From: Candidatus Aminicenantota bacterium
GTDB taxonomy: Bacteria > Acidobacteriota > Aminicenantia > UBA2199
Length of the DNA: 10,161 nucleotides
Direction of reading: 5' to 3'
Assembly: GCA_020355945.1 (NCBI GenBank)
Contig: CP070627.1
Location: 1,032,129-1,042,289, forward strand
Positions 1 through 9,200 of the stretch are shown one piece after another. Every line of letters starts with the position of its first letter. Position 1 is the stretch's first letter. The notes below the pieces were generated by a model. That model made no database searches, was not told where the DNA came from, and saw only the letters and a program-made list of their open reading frames with translations. Position numbers and translations under genes: made by a program.

Positions 1-99
1 ATGATAGGGCTCACTTGCTAATGCTTCTTCCTGGACTTTTTGAAGTAATCGATAAAATTTCATTTTTTCTTCAAAACAGATTCGAACCGGTATGGTATT
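1..99. repeat. 99-base terminal direct repeat, left copy
   Basis: Identical, base for base, to 10063-10161. It encodes the C-domain stretch starting NTIPVRICFEEK in NRPS-B. The copies start and stop exactly at the window ends, which is how an assembler writes a contig whose first and last k-mers coincide. A k of 99 is a setting used by common metagenome assemblers. The identity is seen; the cause is inferred. Confidence 0.97.
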
Positions 100-3000
100 G
101 ATAAATAACCCCACCATCGATTCCACACCTTCCAGTTCAGATGGACGCCCGGATACCACTGCGCCGAATACCACATCTTCTTTTCCATTATATTTTCCCA
201 GCAAAATTCCCCAGAGTGTCTGTGCCACTGTATTCAAGGTAACATGATTCCCGGCTGCCAGCTTATTCAACCCGGCGGTCTTTTCCATATCGAATACCAT
301 GGAAACCGTTTCATTTCTATACCCGGTTCGGCTCTCTTCTTTCGTTAATATCTTTGTCCTGGGAACTCCTGTGCACTCTTCGAACGAAACCAGGTAGTTT
401 TCCCAATACCGGGCCGCTTCCTCTTTATCCTGCTTTTCGAGCCATCGAATATAGGTCCGATATGGTTTTACTCCCGGTAATCGATACGGCCTGTTCTCTA
501 AATAACTTTTATAAATCTCGAAGAATTCATTGTTTAATATACCTAAACACCATCCATCCATCAATATATGGTGAAAACTCCATATAAATTCATACTCCGA
601 TTCATCTGCACGAAAAATCGAAACACGCATCAACACATCTTTACTTAAATCAAACGAACGCCTTTTATCCCTCTCTTTAAACTCCTTTATTAAATTCTCT
701 TTCTCCTCCCTTTCACCGATTTCACTTATGTTTTGAAAATAAAAATCGATTAACCTGTCTTTCAACAAAACCTGCACCGGGCGCTTGATATCTTTATATA
801 CAAATGCTGTGCGCAATATGTCATGACGCTTAAACAGTTCATTCAAACTTTTTTCCAACACAACTATGTCCAATTCCCCCTGCAAACGATACGATGTTTG
901 CTCGAAATAGGAATATGACTTCTCATCGACCAGGGCGTGGAATAACATCCCTTCCTGCATCGGGGTTAATGTATAAATATCTTCTATACCCGGATATTCC
1001 TTCAGTAACCGGTCGATCGTCTCTATCGACAATTCTTTGTAGGTAAAATCCCCGGGGGTACGTTCTACTTTCTCCCTGGAACAACAAAATTCAATGATGT
1101 TCTTCAGCTCAGTTTCCAGGTTATCCACCAATGCAGAAATGGTTTCCGGTTTGAAATAGGTTTTATTGTATAAAGTGGTCATGGTTAAGCGGTTATTGGC
1201 GGTTATACCGGACACATCGAGTAAATATTCCCGTCTACTATTTGGACTCTGCGAATTCCCGGCGGACTCTCTGGCTATTTCAAAAGACGAAAATTGCTTT
1301 ACATCCGCATCAAATTGTCCCAGATAGTTGAAACTAATTTGCGGTTTTAACTTAAATTCAATTTCTTTTTTATTCTCTTCTCCGCTGAGGTATTTCAATA
1401 TCCCATATCCGATTCCTTTATTGGGAATCCGTCGTAATGTCTCTTTTATTTCTTTTATCTGGCGGCCCCTGTCGCCTGCATAGGAAACATCCATCAGCAC
1501 GGGATATAAAGTGGTAAACCACCCGACTGTTCTACTGATATCTATATCCTCCAGTATCTGCTCCCTTCCATGACCCTCCAGCACTATCAATACCCGTTCA
1601 TGTCCAAAGGTCTCCTTTATACCCATTCCCAATGCCGTTAACAATATATCATTAATTTCCGTTCTAAAGGTTTCGTTTACTTTTGTTAACAGGCGCCCTG
1701 TTTCCTCCTCTCTAAGGGTAAACGATAGACTCCCGGTATCTTTAATATAGTTATCAGCCACGTCGAAATCTTTCGGTATTGAGGAGGCGGGCGATTCGGC
1801 CGATTCTATCTTTTGCCAATAGGTTTTTTCTTTCAAAAAGATTTTACTATCGGCATATGCGGATAATTTTTCCGACCAGAGCTTGAATGAATCTGTTTTG
1901 GAGGGTAAAACCAATTGCTTGCCTTGTTTATATTGATTGTACAACGTTTCTATATCATCGAATAGAATTCGCCATGAAACTCCGTCGATGACCAGGTGAT
2001 GAACAGCGATTAATAAACGGTCGCCATCGTCTAAATGAAATAAACCCAATTTCATTAACGGGCCTTTTCCCAGGTCGATGGAGGCCTGGATCTCATTAGC
2101 CCTGTTCTCAAGTTCTTTAACGGCGTTCCCTGTGTTCCTATAATCGTATACCTTTAACTCAAACGGATAGTCCAGGCCATGATTCGTTTGAACAATCTCA
2201 CCGTTCTCCACTCCGAACGTTATTCGAAGCGCATCATGGTGCTCCTGGAGCTTCGTAAATACAGCTTTAACGGCCGCTTCATCAAATCCCTCACGGGCAT
2301 AAAACATCACTTCCTGGTTGAAATGGTGGTTATCGACAGTAATATTTTCGAAAAACCACTTCTGCACAGGCGCTAATGGGACAGTTCCCTTAATTACCGA
2401 CTGGTCGGCAATACGGTCAATCTTTTTTACCAGGGGGGTCAGTTGTGATATCCGGGGGTTCTGAAAAATATCTCTCATTTCGATTTTATATCCGGCTTTT
2501 TGCATCCGGGAAATAATCTGGATGGTTTTGATGGAATCGCCTCCGATTTCGAAGAAATTTTCTTCGATACCGACGGTATTCCTGCCGAGAACCATCTGCC
2601 AGATATCGACTAATTTTCGTTCTACCAGATTCCGTGGGGCAATATAAACTCTATTACTGCCCAAAGCCGATTCCTGCGGTTCCGGTAAGCTTCTTCTATC
2701 CACTTTCCCGTTTGGTGTTAACGGGATTCTTTCCAGGGGAACAAAGTAGGAAGGTATCATATAATCGGGCAAACGCCCGGACAAATATTCTCTCAAGTCG
2801 GGGGTTGTGAATGTCTTACTGGTGATAATATAAGCGCACAGGTATATATTCCCATCCTTATCCTCTCGTGTGACCACGGTGGCTTCTTTTATATCATCGT
2901 GGGAAAGTAATTCGTTTTCTATCTCGCCTGGTTCGATACGGAACCCCCTGATTTTTACCTGTTGATCCTTTCTTCCCAAAAACTCGATATTTCCATCCGC

Positions 3001-4926
3001 CAGCCTTCGCGCCATATCTCCTGTTTTAAACATTTTTTCCCCGGGGTTAAAGGGATTAGGAACAAATTTTTCGGCAGTCAATTCCGGCTTGTTCAAATAC
3101 CCTCTTGCCAATCCGTCCCCTACGATATGGATTTCCCCTCTTCCCCCCTGCGGTACAAGTTTTCCATACTCATCCAATAAATAGATTTGAACATTATCGG
3201 CGGGTTCTCCAATAGGAACCGAGGCTTCATCATCCTTTTGCCGGTCGAATTTATAGATCATGCAGCCGACTGCGGCTTCTGTCGGTCCATATTCGTTGTA
3301 GATTTCGATATTCCCATTAAAGTTTTCATGGATTCTTCGCGCCAACTGCGTATCCAGTTTTTCTCCACCCGCAATAATACGCCTGATTTTCAAATGATTC
3401 CCCACCCGATTGCTTATCAACATTAAATGGGCGGGCGTTGCTTTTATGACTTCCACCTTATTTGCGTCGAATATTTCTTCCACTAAAAATCGTTTGTCTT
3501 CCCCCCGGTAAATAAAAATCGTATTACCGGTTATCAATGGTGTATACAAGGAAGTAACAGTCAAATCGAAAGCAATCGATGTATAAAAAGGAAAGTTAAT
3601 TTTTTCATTTTTCACGTATTGTTTGGCCGCCCACCAGACATAATTGACCAACGCGCGGTGTTCAACGGCAACGCCCTTGGGTTTACCGGTGGAACCCGAC
3701 GTATAAATGACATAAGCCAGAGAGGTTGCCGGTTGCCAGTGGCCAGTGGCCGGTAAAAGATTTTCCACCGCAGAGGACGCAGAGAACGCAGAGGAAGAAA
3801 TATTGTTGATGGTAACCAGCAGTTTGGCCCCGCTGTCTTTTAGAATATAATTGATTCTTTCTTGCGGGTATTCAGGATCGATAGGTAAATACGCGGCGCC
3901 TGCTTTTAATATTCCCATTATCCCGGTTATCATTTCTATCGATCGTTCCATCATAATACCCACGATGGTATCCGAAACAACGCCTTCTTTCTTTAACCAT
4001 CGGGCCAGGTGATCGGATTTTTCATTCAAATCCCGATATGTTATTTGTACGATGGGGGAGGATGAGGCCATAGCGGCAATATTGTCCGGTGTCTTCTCCA
4101 CCTGGTCCACGAATAACCCGTGAATTGTTTTATCCTCCGGGTATTTCGCCTCTGTCTGGTTGACATCGTACAATAACCGCTTCTTTTCCTCCTCGGTCAA
4201 AATATCGATATAGCCGATGGGTGTATCCACATTTTTAAGAGCCTCCTGTAACAGGTTCTCAAGATGAATGATCACCTGCCCGATAGTCTCCTTATTATAC
4301 AGTGATGCATTATACTCCACGATTCCTTTGACCTCTTCACCTGTGCTGGAAAAAAGGAACAACATATTACGCTTGATGCGCCGGATATAACTTTTATCTT
4401 GAATATTCTCCAGCAAAACGAGCACATCAAATAAGGGGAAATCATTTCCTTTGTAAAAGGGGATTCCCAACTTCTGAAGCAGCATTTCAACAGGATAATT
4501 CTGGTTTTCGACGGCCTCGGTTATCGTGCTTCTCACTTGCAGCAGCAATTCTTTAAAGGTTGTCGTATCGGTGAATCGATTTCTCAATATGAGAACCGTA
4601 TTGATAAATTCCGCCTGTATTTTCTGTTTATAAATCGATGCACCGACGATAATATCTTTATTACTGGTATACCTGCTTAACAACGAAACCACCCCGGCCG
4701 TCAAAATCATATGCAGTCTCAGGAAGGAATTACCGCTTAATTTCATCAACATCGAAAACATTTCACCGGCTAATCGAAACTCCGGAGAGCGTTCAATGTT
4801 TTCGTTCATGGCGTTGGCTGTTTTGTCCGGTTCTCTATCATAAGGGAAATTGCTTTTCCTCCAATCGCCCGATAATTTATTCAACCAATAAGCTTCTTCT
4901 TTGATATACTGCGTCATATTATTCAT
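1..4926 (-). CDS. Nonribosomal peptide synthetase, 3'-partial: half-C, A(Asn), PCP, E, C(DCL)
   Basis: Predicted to load L-Asn, epimerise it on the carrier and condense it onward. 1,642 residues are visible; the frame stays open to base 1. The start ATG (4926) follows a weak ACAGG; a second Met is at residue 4. Order: C-terminal half of a C domain only (from YWLNKL near residue 13 to about 265), with no HHxxxDG, so probably not catalytic; A domain (about 280-745) with TSGSTGKPKG at 409-418, FDLT with D454, NEYGPTE around E545 and NGKVDRR with K741; PCP with GGDSIK (S798), the form usual before E domains; E domain (about 848-1290) with HHLVIDGVSW (H976, H977, D981), EGHGRE, RTVGWFT and FNYLGQ; then a DCL-type C domain with TPMQEGMLFH around M1323 and HHILMDGW (H1452, H1453, D1457), cut after NTIPVR (N1610). 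The pocket reads DLTKIGEVGK; the textbook Asn code is DLTKLGEVGK. E followed by DCL agrees with a D-Asn product. A 9-base tandem repeat sits in an A-domain loop. The gene follows the radical SAM gene by 23 bases. Confidence 0.96.
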   Translation of the reverse strand, partial: MNNMTQYIKEEAYWLNKLSGDWRKSNFPYDREPDKTANAMNENIERSPEFRLAGEMFSMLMKLSGNSFLRLHMILTAGVVSLLSRYTSNKDIIVGASIYKQKIQAEFINTVLILRNRFTDTTTFKELLLQVRSTITEAVENQNYPVEMLLQKLGIPFYKGNDFPLFDVLVLLENIQDKSYIRRIKRNMLFLFSSTGEEVKGIVEYNASLYNKETIGQVIIHLENLLQEALKNVDTPIGYIDILTEEEKKRLLYDVNQTEAKYPEDKTIHGLFVDQVEKTPDNIAAMASSSPIVQITYRDLNEKSDHLARWLKKEGVVSDTIVGIMMERSIEMITGIMGILKAGAAYLPIDPEYPQERINYILKDSGAKLLVTINNISSSAFSASSAVENLLPATGHWQPATSLAYVIYTSGSTGKPKGVAVEHRALVNYVWWAAKQYVKNEKINFPFYTSIAFDLTVTSLYTPLITGNTIFIYRGEDKRFLVEEIFDANKVEVIKATPAHLMLISNRVGNHLKIRRIIAGGEKLDTQLARRIHENFNGNIEIYNEYGPTEAAVGCMIYKFDRQKDDEASVPIGEPADNVQIYLLDEYGKLVPQGGRGEIHIVGDGLARGYLNKPELTAEKFVPNPFNPGEKMFKTGDMARRLADGNIEFLGRKDQQVKIRGFRIEPGEIENELLSHDDIKEATVVTREDKDGNIYLCAYIITSKTFTTPDLREYLSGRLPDYMIPSYFVPLERIPLTPNGKVDRRSLPEPQESALGSNRVYIAPRNLVERKLVDIWQMVLGRNTVGIEENFFEIGGDSIKTIQIISRMQKAGYKIEMRDIFQNPRISQLTPLVKKIDRIADQSVIKGTVPLAPVQKWFFENITVDNHHFNQEVMFYAREGFDEAAVKAVFTKLQEHHDALRITFGVENGEIVQTNHGLDYPFELKVYDYRNTGNAVKELENRANEIQASIDLGKGPLMKLGLFHLDDGDRLLIAVHHLVIDGVSWRILFDDIETLYNQYKQGKQLVLPSKTDSFKLWSEKLSAYADSKIFLKEKTYWQKIESAESPASSIPKDFDVADNYIKDTGSLSFTLREEETGRLLTKVNETFRTEINDILLTALGMGIKETFGHERVLIVLEGHGREQILEDIDISRTVGWFTTLYPVLMDVSYAGDRGRQIKEIKETLRRIPNKGIGYGILKYLSGEENKKEIEFKLKPQISFNYLGQFDADVKQFSSFEIARESAGNSQSPNSRREYLLDVSGITANNRLTMTTLYNKTYFKPETISALVDNLETELKNIIEFCCSREKVERTPGDFTYKELSIETIDRLLKEYPGIEDIYTLTPMQEGMLFHALVDEKSYSYFEQTSYRLQGELDIVVLEKSLNELFKRHDILRTAFVYKDIKRPVQVLLKDRLIDFYFQNISEIGEREEKENLIKEFKERDKRRSFDLSKDVLMRVSIFRADESEYEFIWSFHHILMDGWCLGILNNEFFEIYKSYLENRPYRLPGVKPYRTYIRWLEKQDKEEAARYWENYLVSFEECTGVPRTKILTKEESRTGYRNETVSMVFDMEKTAGLNKLAAGNHVTLNTVAQTLWGILLGKYNGKEDVVFGAVVSGRPSELEGVESMVGLFINTIPVRICFEEKMKFYRLLQKVQEEALASEPYH
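3724..3795. repeat. Tandem repeats in the A2-A3 loop of the NRPS-B A domain
   Basis: Three 9-base units lie in tandem: cgcagagga, cgcagagaa, cgcagagga (3769-3795). Next to them are two ggttgcc units (3724-3737) and two ccagtgg units (3736-3749). They encode a low-complexity loop (SSAFSASSAVENLLPATGHW) before TSLAYVIYTSGSTGKPKG. This is the same protein loop that carries a different repeat in NRPS-A. Confidence 0.8.
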
Positions 4927-4933
4927 TTGTATT

Positions 4934-4940
4934 CGCCTGT
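4934..4940 (-). promoter_or_regulatory. Weak ribosome binding site of NRPS-B
   Basis: ACAGGCG lies in the 23-base gap after the radical SAM stop; its AGG is nine bases before the ATG at 4926. The match is poor, so translation may depend on coupling to the upstream gene. Confidence 0.4.
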
Positions 4941-4949
4941 CTATCCGGT

Positions 4950-6254
4950 TTAAAATTTAAAATCCTCCTGGTTTTCTTTTAAAATATCAGCGGTCGCGGC
5001 TTCGAGGTTTTGAGAAGTGGCCGTTTCATTTTCAATAATCTCATCCTTAATCATATCTGTACAAAACACGTAATTGTCTAAAAGCGCCACTTTGTAGGTT
5101 ACGTCGTCCAGGCGTTTGGGATTTTCCGGCTGCCTGGAGATCGACCGGCTGCCCAGGGTTTGTTCCAATTTTTCCCATCGTAAGGCTTTTACTTCCGGGG
5201 GGACTTTATTATCGAAATCACAGGAAGATGCACCTTTTACATCGCTGTAAGCGAAATGACAAATCTTATCGAAACATCTGTCGTTTTTAAAGAATTCTAT
5301 CAGTTCATCGAACATTTCTTCTGTTTCACCGGGGAACCCGACGATAATATCGGTGATGAAATAAAAATCGGGACGTTCCTGCTTTATCCGACAGATTGTG
5401 TTATATAAAATGGAAAAATTAACCGGCCGGCCCATTTTTTCCAGGAGGCTCTCGTTTGTATGCTGAAGCCCGATATGGAGTTCGTTCAACACTCCCCGAC
5501 GGCAGAGCGATAATATTTCATGCGAATACTTCGTTAACCACAGGTTGTGCAAATACCCAATTTTCAACTCGATCTCTGGATCGATTTTTAAAAGGTAATC
5601 CAACAGGTCTATAATCGTCGTACCGATATCGATTCCATATGCAAAGGTGTCCTCCCCCATTAAAAATATCTTCCGGTAACCGGACCCGATCGCCCTGCGG
5701 AATTGGTTCTCGATTTGATCCAGGGGGACACTGGTAAGATATCCTTTGGCCTTCTTTATTACGCAGTAGGAGCACCTTTTTAAGCAGCCCTGCGCTATTT
5801 TAATATAGAAAAATTCGTTTTCTTTGATGTATTCCCGACACTTTTTATGAGGCTTAAATAAATTGACAGGAGATATTTCCCGGAATGGAATTAGCGCGCC
5901 GATTATTTCGTCCAGCGCTTCTTCTTTTTGAATTTCTATAACTGTACTCCCGCGATTTTTTAATAATTCCTGCTCGTGCGTCTTTGGTAAACATCCCATG
6001 ATGACCACGTTTTTCTCCAGGAAGTGAATTTTCCTCAAATCCTCGATAACCTTCATCGCTTTTTCATACATGGAATCGTGGAACCCGCATCCGCATATAA
6101 CCACAAGGTTCACATTAAAATCTTCCGCAGCCACCCAACCATTGACTCGAAAGTAATACTCGAGGGTTGCAAAATACTGCATATTCCTCTCGCAGTGTAA
6201 ATTATTGGTTACGATCGCTACTCTCTTTTTCGCTATGAGTGAATTTTCATTCAT
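4950..6254 (-). CDS. RimO/MiaB-like radical SAM methylthiotransferase family protein within an NRPS operon
   Basis: Family members use two 4Fe-4S clusters and SAM to put a methylthio group on an unreactive carbon: MiaB on tRNA, RimO on the beta carbon of Asp in ribosomal protein S12. Seen here (434 residues): an N-terminal MTTase domain with C21, C56 and C88 at the expected cluster positions; the radical SAM motif CLKRCSYC (C157, C161, C164); MGEDTFAYG (199-207); LQHTNESLLEKMGRP (263-277), closer to RimO (PLQH...M.RP) than to MiaB; and IVGFPGET (304-311). The last 69 residues (366-434) show no TRAM domain, which orthodox members use for substrate binding. They are polar and end in a tail matching that of the upstream NRPS. 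The start is supported by AGAGGA six bases upstream. The gene lies 31 bases after NRPS-A and 23 before NRPS-B, so it is probably co-transcribed. I infer tailoring of the carrier-bound peptide or amino acid, perhaps Asn. A housekeeping role is less likely given the context and the missing TRAM. Fold certain, substrate unknown. Confidence 0.9.
   Translation of the reverse strand: MNENSLIAKKRVAIVTNNLHCERNMQYFATLEYYFRVNGWVAAEDFNVNLVVICGCGFHDSMYEKAMKVIEDLRKIHFLEKNVVIMGCLPKTHEQELLKNRGSTVIEIQKEEALDEIIGALIPFREISPVNLFKPHKKCREYIKENEFFYIKIAQGCLKRCSYCVIKKAKGYLTSVPLDQIENQFRRAIGSGYRKIFLMGEDTFAYGIDIGTTIIDLLDYLLKIDPEIELKIGYLHNLWLTKYSHEILSLCRRGVLNELHIGLQHTNESLLEKMGRPVNFSILYNTICRIKQERPDFYFITDIIVGFPGETEEMFDELIEFFKNDRCFDKICHFAYSDVKGASSCDFDNKVPPEVKALRWEKLEQTLGSRSISRQPENPKRLDDVTYKVALLDNYVFCTDMIKDEIIENETATSQNLEAATADILKENQEDFKF
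4953..5003 (-). other. C-terminal tail of the radical SAM protein, matching the NRPS-A tail
   Basis: Residues 418-434 (EAATADILKENQEDFKF) follow a polar, probably flexible stretch that replaces the TRAM domain. They match the NRPS-A tail without gaps and at the same distance from the end, apart from one extra Gln in NRPS-A. Two proteins of unrelated fold sharing an end sequence within one operon suggests a common binding partner. Confidence 0.6.
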
Positions 6255-6260
6255 GGTTTA

Positions 6261-6266
6261 TCCTCT
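6261..6266 (-). promoter_or_regulatory. Ribosome binding site of the radical SAM gene
   Basis: AGAGGA lies six bases before the ATG at 6254, inside the 31-base gap after the NRPS-A stop. It supports this start and separate translation of the gene. No promoter or terminator is visible in the gap. Confidence 0.7.
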
Positions 6267-6285
6267 TTTTTTGATTTATACTTTA

Positions 6286-9200
6286 TTACTGGAAATCGAA
6301 ATCACCTTGTTCATCTTTCATTACGTCAGGCGATGCAGCAGATAACCCGCGAAGGATTTTGATCTCTTCCAGTCGGATATCGCTATTTTCCAATACTTGA
6401 CCCAGGATACGGGTATAATTTTCTCCCAGGATTTCAACGGTGGACCGGTTAAACAACTCTGTCGAATATTCGATCATTATTTCGATTGTGTCTTCGATTT
6501 CGGTGAGTTCAAAATACAAATCGAACTTCGTTAAATGCGACTTGAACTCAAAGGGAGAAGTTTTCAATTTATCGACCTTTTGCGTTCTCATTTCAGGTAA
6601 ATTCTGCAATTGAAATACGACATCTACCAATGGATGCCTGTCAGGCTCTCTTTTTATCCCGAGGTTGCTTACCAGGCATTCGAAGGGATATTCCTGGTTT
6701 TCAAATGCGTCAAGAGCATTTTTTTTCACTTCCTCTAAAAACTCCCGGAAGGTCTTTCCACCCCCCGGGAAATTCCTCATCGCATGCATATTCACAAAAA
6801 TGCCGATTATATGATGTAGTTCTATATGCCCCCTGCCGGAGGTCACCGATCCGATAACGATATCCTCCTGCCCTGTATACTTGTGCAGCAATATATTGCA
6901 CACGGCCAATGAAATCATGTATAATGTCGCCCCCATATCGTTAACCAACCGCCTTAACCTGTTGATTAAATCTCCTTTGATTACAAAAGCCATCCTGTCC
7001 CCCTCAAAAGTTCTGACCTTCGGCCTGGTGTAATCCGACGGCATATTTAAAACGGGGATCTCGCCCACGAATCGTTTCAACCAGTATTCTTCCTGTTTTT
7101 TGAACTCCACCGAATCGAGCCAATTGTTATGCCACTCCGAATAATCCCTATACCGAATTGAAAGCGCGGGCAATTCTTCTCCGAGGAACAAGGATGTAAA
7201 CTCACTGTATAATATACCGGCCGATATGCCGTCTGTGATAATGTGATGCATATCTACCGCCAGGATGTGTCTTTCGCTGTCTATTCTTATCAATCCTACG
7301 CGCAGCAGCGGCGCTTTCGATAGATCAAATGCCTTCGGTGACCAGGGGGCGCTTTTTGAAAAAACTGCCCCCTGGACCCCCGTAAAAACTTTCATTGTGC
7401 CTTTCTTTTCATCTGTGTAAGCAGTGTAATCTGGGGAGAAATCATAATATTCTATTCCAAATTCCACATGTTCATGGATTCGTTGAACTGGCTCTTCATT
7501 GACTAATTCAATGGAGGTCCTAAAACTCTCATGCCTCCGAATGAGTCCCCGGATGGATTGTTCAAATTTATCTTTACTTACAATTCCTTCCAGTATCATG
7601 ACTGTCGTGATGTTATAAGCTGTCCCGCTTTTGTACATTTGCTGCAAAAAATACAACCGTTTCTGCGCCGATGATACTACATAGTATTCCTTCTCCTCCA
7701 CCAACTCTATCTGTTCATACTTCCACCGTACTGCATCCTTTATATATCCTGCTAATTCCCTGATTTCTGGATTCTTAAATATTTCCGACAAAGGTATTTT
7801 TACATTAAATACCTTATGTATCTTCGATACAAGAACCATGGCTTTTAAAGAATGCCCTCCCAACTCGAAGAAATTATCACTGATTCCTATCGAGGTTTGC
7901 AATTGAGAAGCATGTAATTCATCTCTACCAAGAACCTCAGACCATATCTCTACCAATTTCTTTTCAGTCTCATTCCCTGGCGCCGAATAACTTTCGCCAA
8001 CTTTCACCTCCGGTTTTGGTAACGCTCTCCGGTCAATCTTTCCATTAGGCGTTAATGGAATCTTTTCCACCTGTAAAAAATAGGACGGGATCATATAATC
8101 AGACATTTCTTTCGCCAGGTACTCTCGTAATTCCAATATTCCATATTCTCTATCAGAAACGATATAGGCGCACAGGTAGGTATCTCTATTCTCTTCCGTT
8201 CTATCTATTACTACCACTTCTTTTATCCCCGGATGATTCAATAAGCGATTCTCGATTTCTCCCAGTTCTATCCTGAATCCATGTATTTTTACCTGGTAAT
8301 CCGTTCTTCCAAAAAATTCGATGGTGCCATCCGGAAGCCAGCGCCCCAGGTCTCCTGTTTTATAAAGCCTTACACATTCTCCTTTTGTGAAAGGGGCCCT
8401 CATGAATACCTGGTTGGTTTTGAGCGCATCATTTAAATACCCTCTACCTACTCCAATCCCGGCGACCCATATTTCTCCTTTAACGCCAATAGGGCATAAT
8501 TGCATATAATTATCGACAATATATATCTTCATATTTTGCAATGGCTTGCCGATAGGTATACGATCGATATCGGGTGCCTTATCCACGATATGATGGGTGA
8601 TATCATCGGACGCCTCAGTGGGACCGTAAGCGTTGATCATTTTTATGTTAGGATACATTTCAAACCACTGCTTTACCATGTGGGGTTTCACCTCCTCACC
8701 GGTAACCAAAAGATATTCAAGATGAAAGAGAGTGAAATTTTTTTCCCTTATCGAGTTCAAAATTACTGCAAGATAAGAAGGAACAACTTCAAGAATGGTT
8801 ATTTGATCATGAATCAGCCGGGAGATGAAACGATCCGGGTTAAAAACCAATTCATCAGGATAGATAACGGTTTTACCCCCCTGGGTTAACGCAGAAAAAA
8901 ATTGCCATACGGAAATATCAAAGGTATGGGATGCATTTTGCGCCACGACGCTATTTCTGGATATTTGGAGATCATTGACTTTGGCGCTGATATGGTTTAT
9001 CATTCCAATATGTTCCACCATGGCTCCTTTGGGTTTTCCTGTTGAACCGGAAGTGTAGATGAGGTAAGCCAGATCTGAAGGGTTTAGAAGGTTAGAGGGT
9101 AAGAAGGTAAGAGGGTAAGAAAGGCACATGAGTTCTTCGATGTAATAAATCTCACCTTCCCACCTTCTCACCTTCTCACCTTCTTTAGCCAAATTGCCGG

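Noticed and set aside
5518..5775. Minus-strand frame inside the radical SAM gene
   Set aside because: It is an alternative frame of the radical SAM core. The 434-residue frame carries all the conserved motifs.
7342..7375. Rho-independent terminator
   Set aside because: The stem-loop lies inside the NRPS-A coding frame, about 1 kb before its stop, and has no T run after the stem on the coding strand.
8500..8889. Plus-strand open frame of 129 codons
   Set aside because: It lies wholly opposite conserved A-domain motifs of NRPS-A and resembles no protein I know. The same holds for the other plus-strand frames, such as 354-587, 2179-2376, 2962-3426 and 9404-9634.
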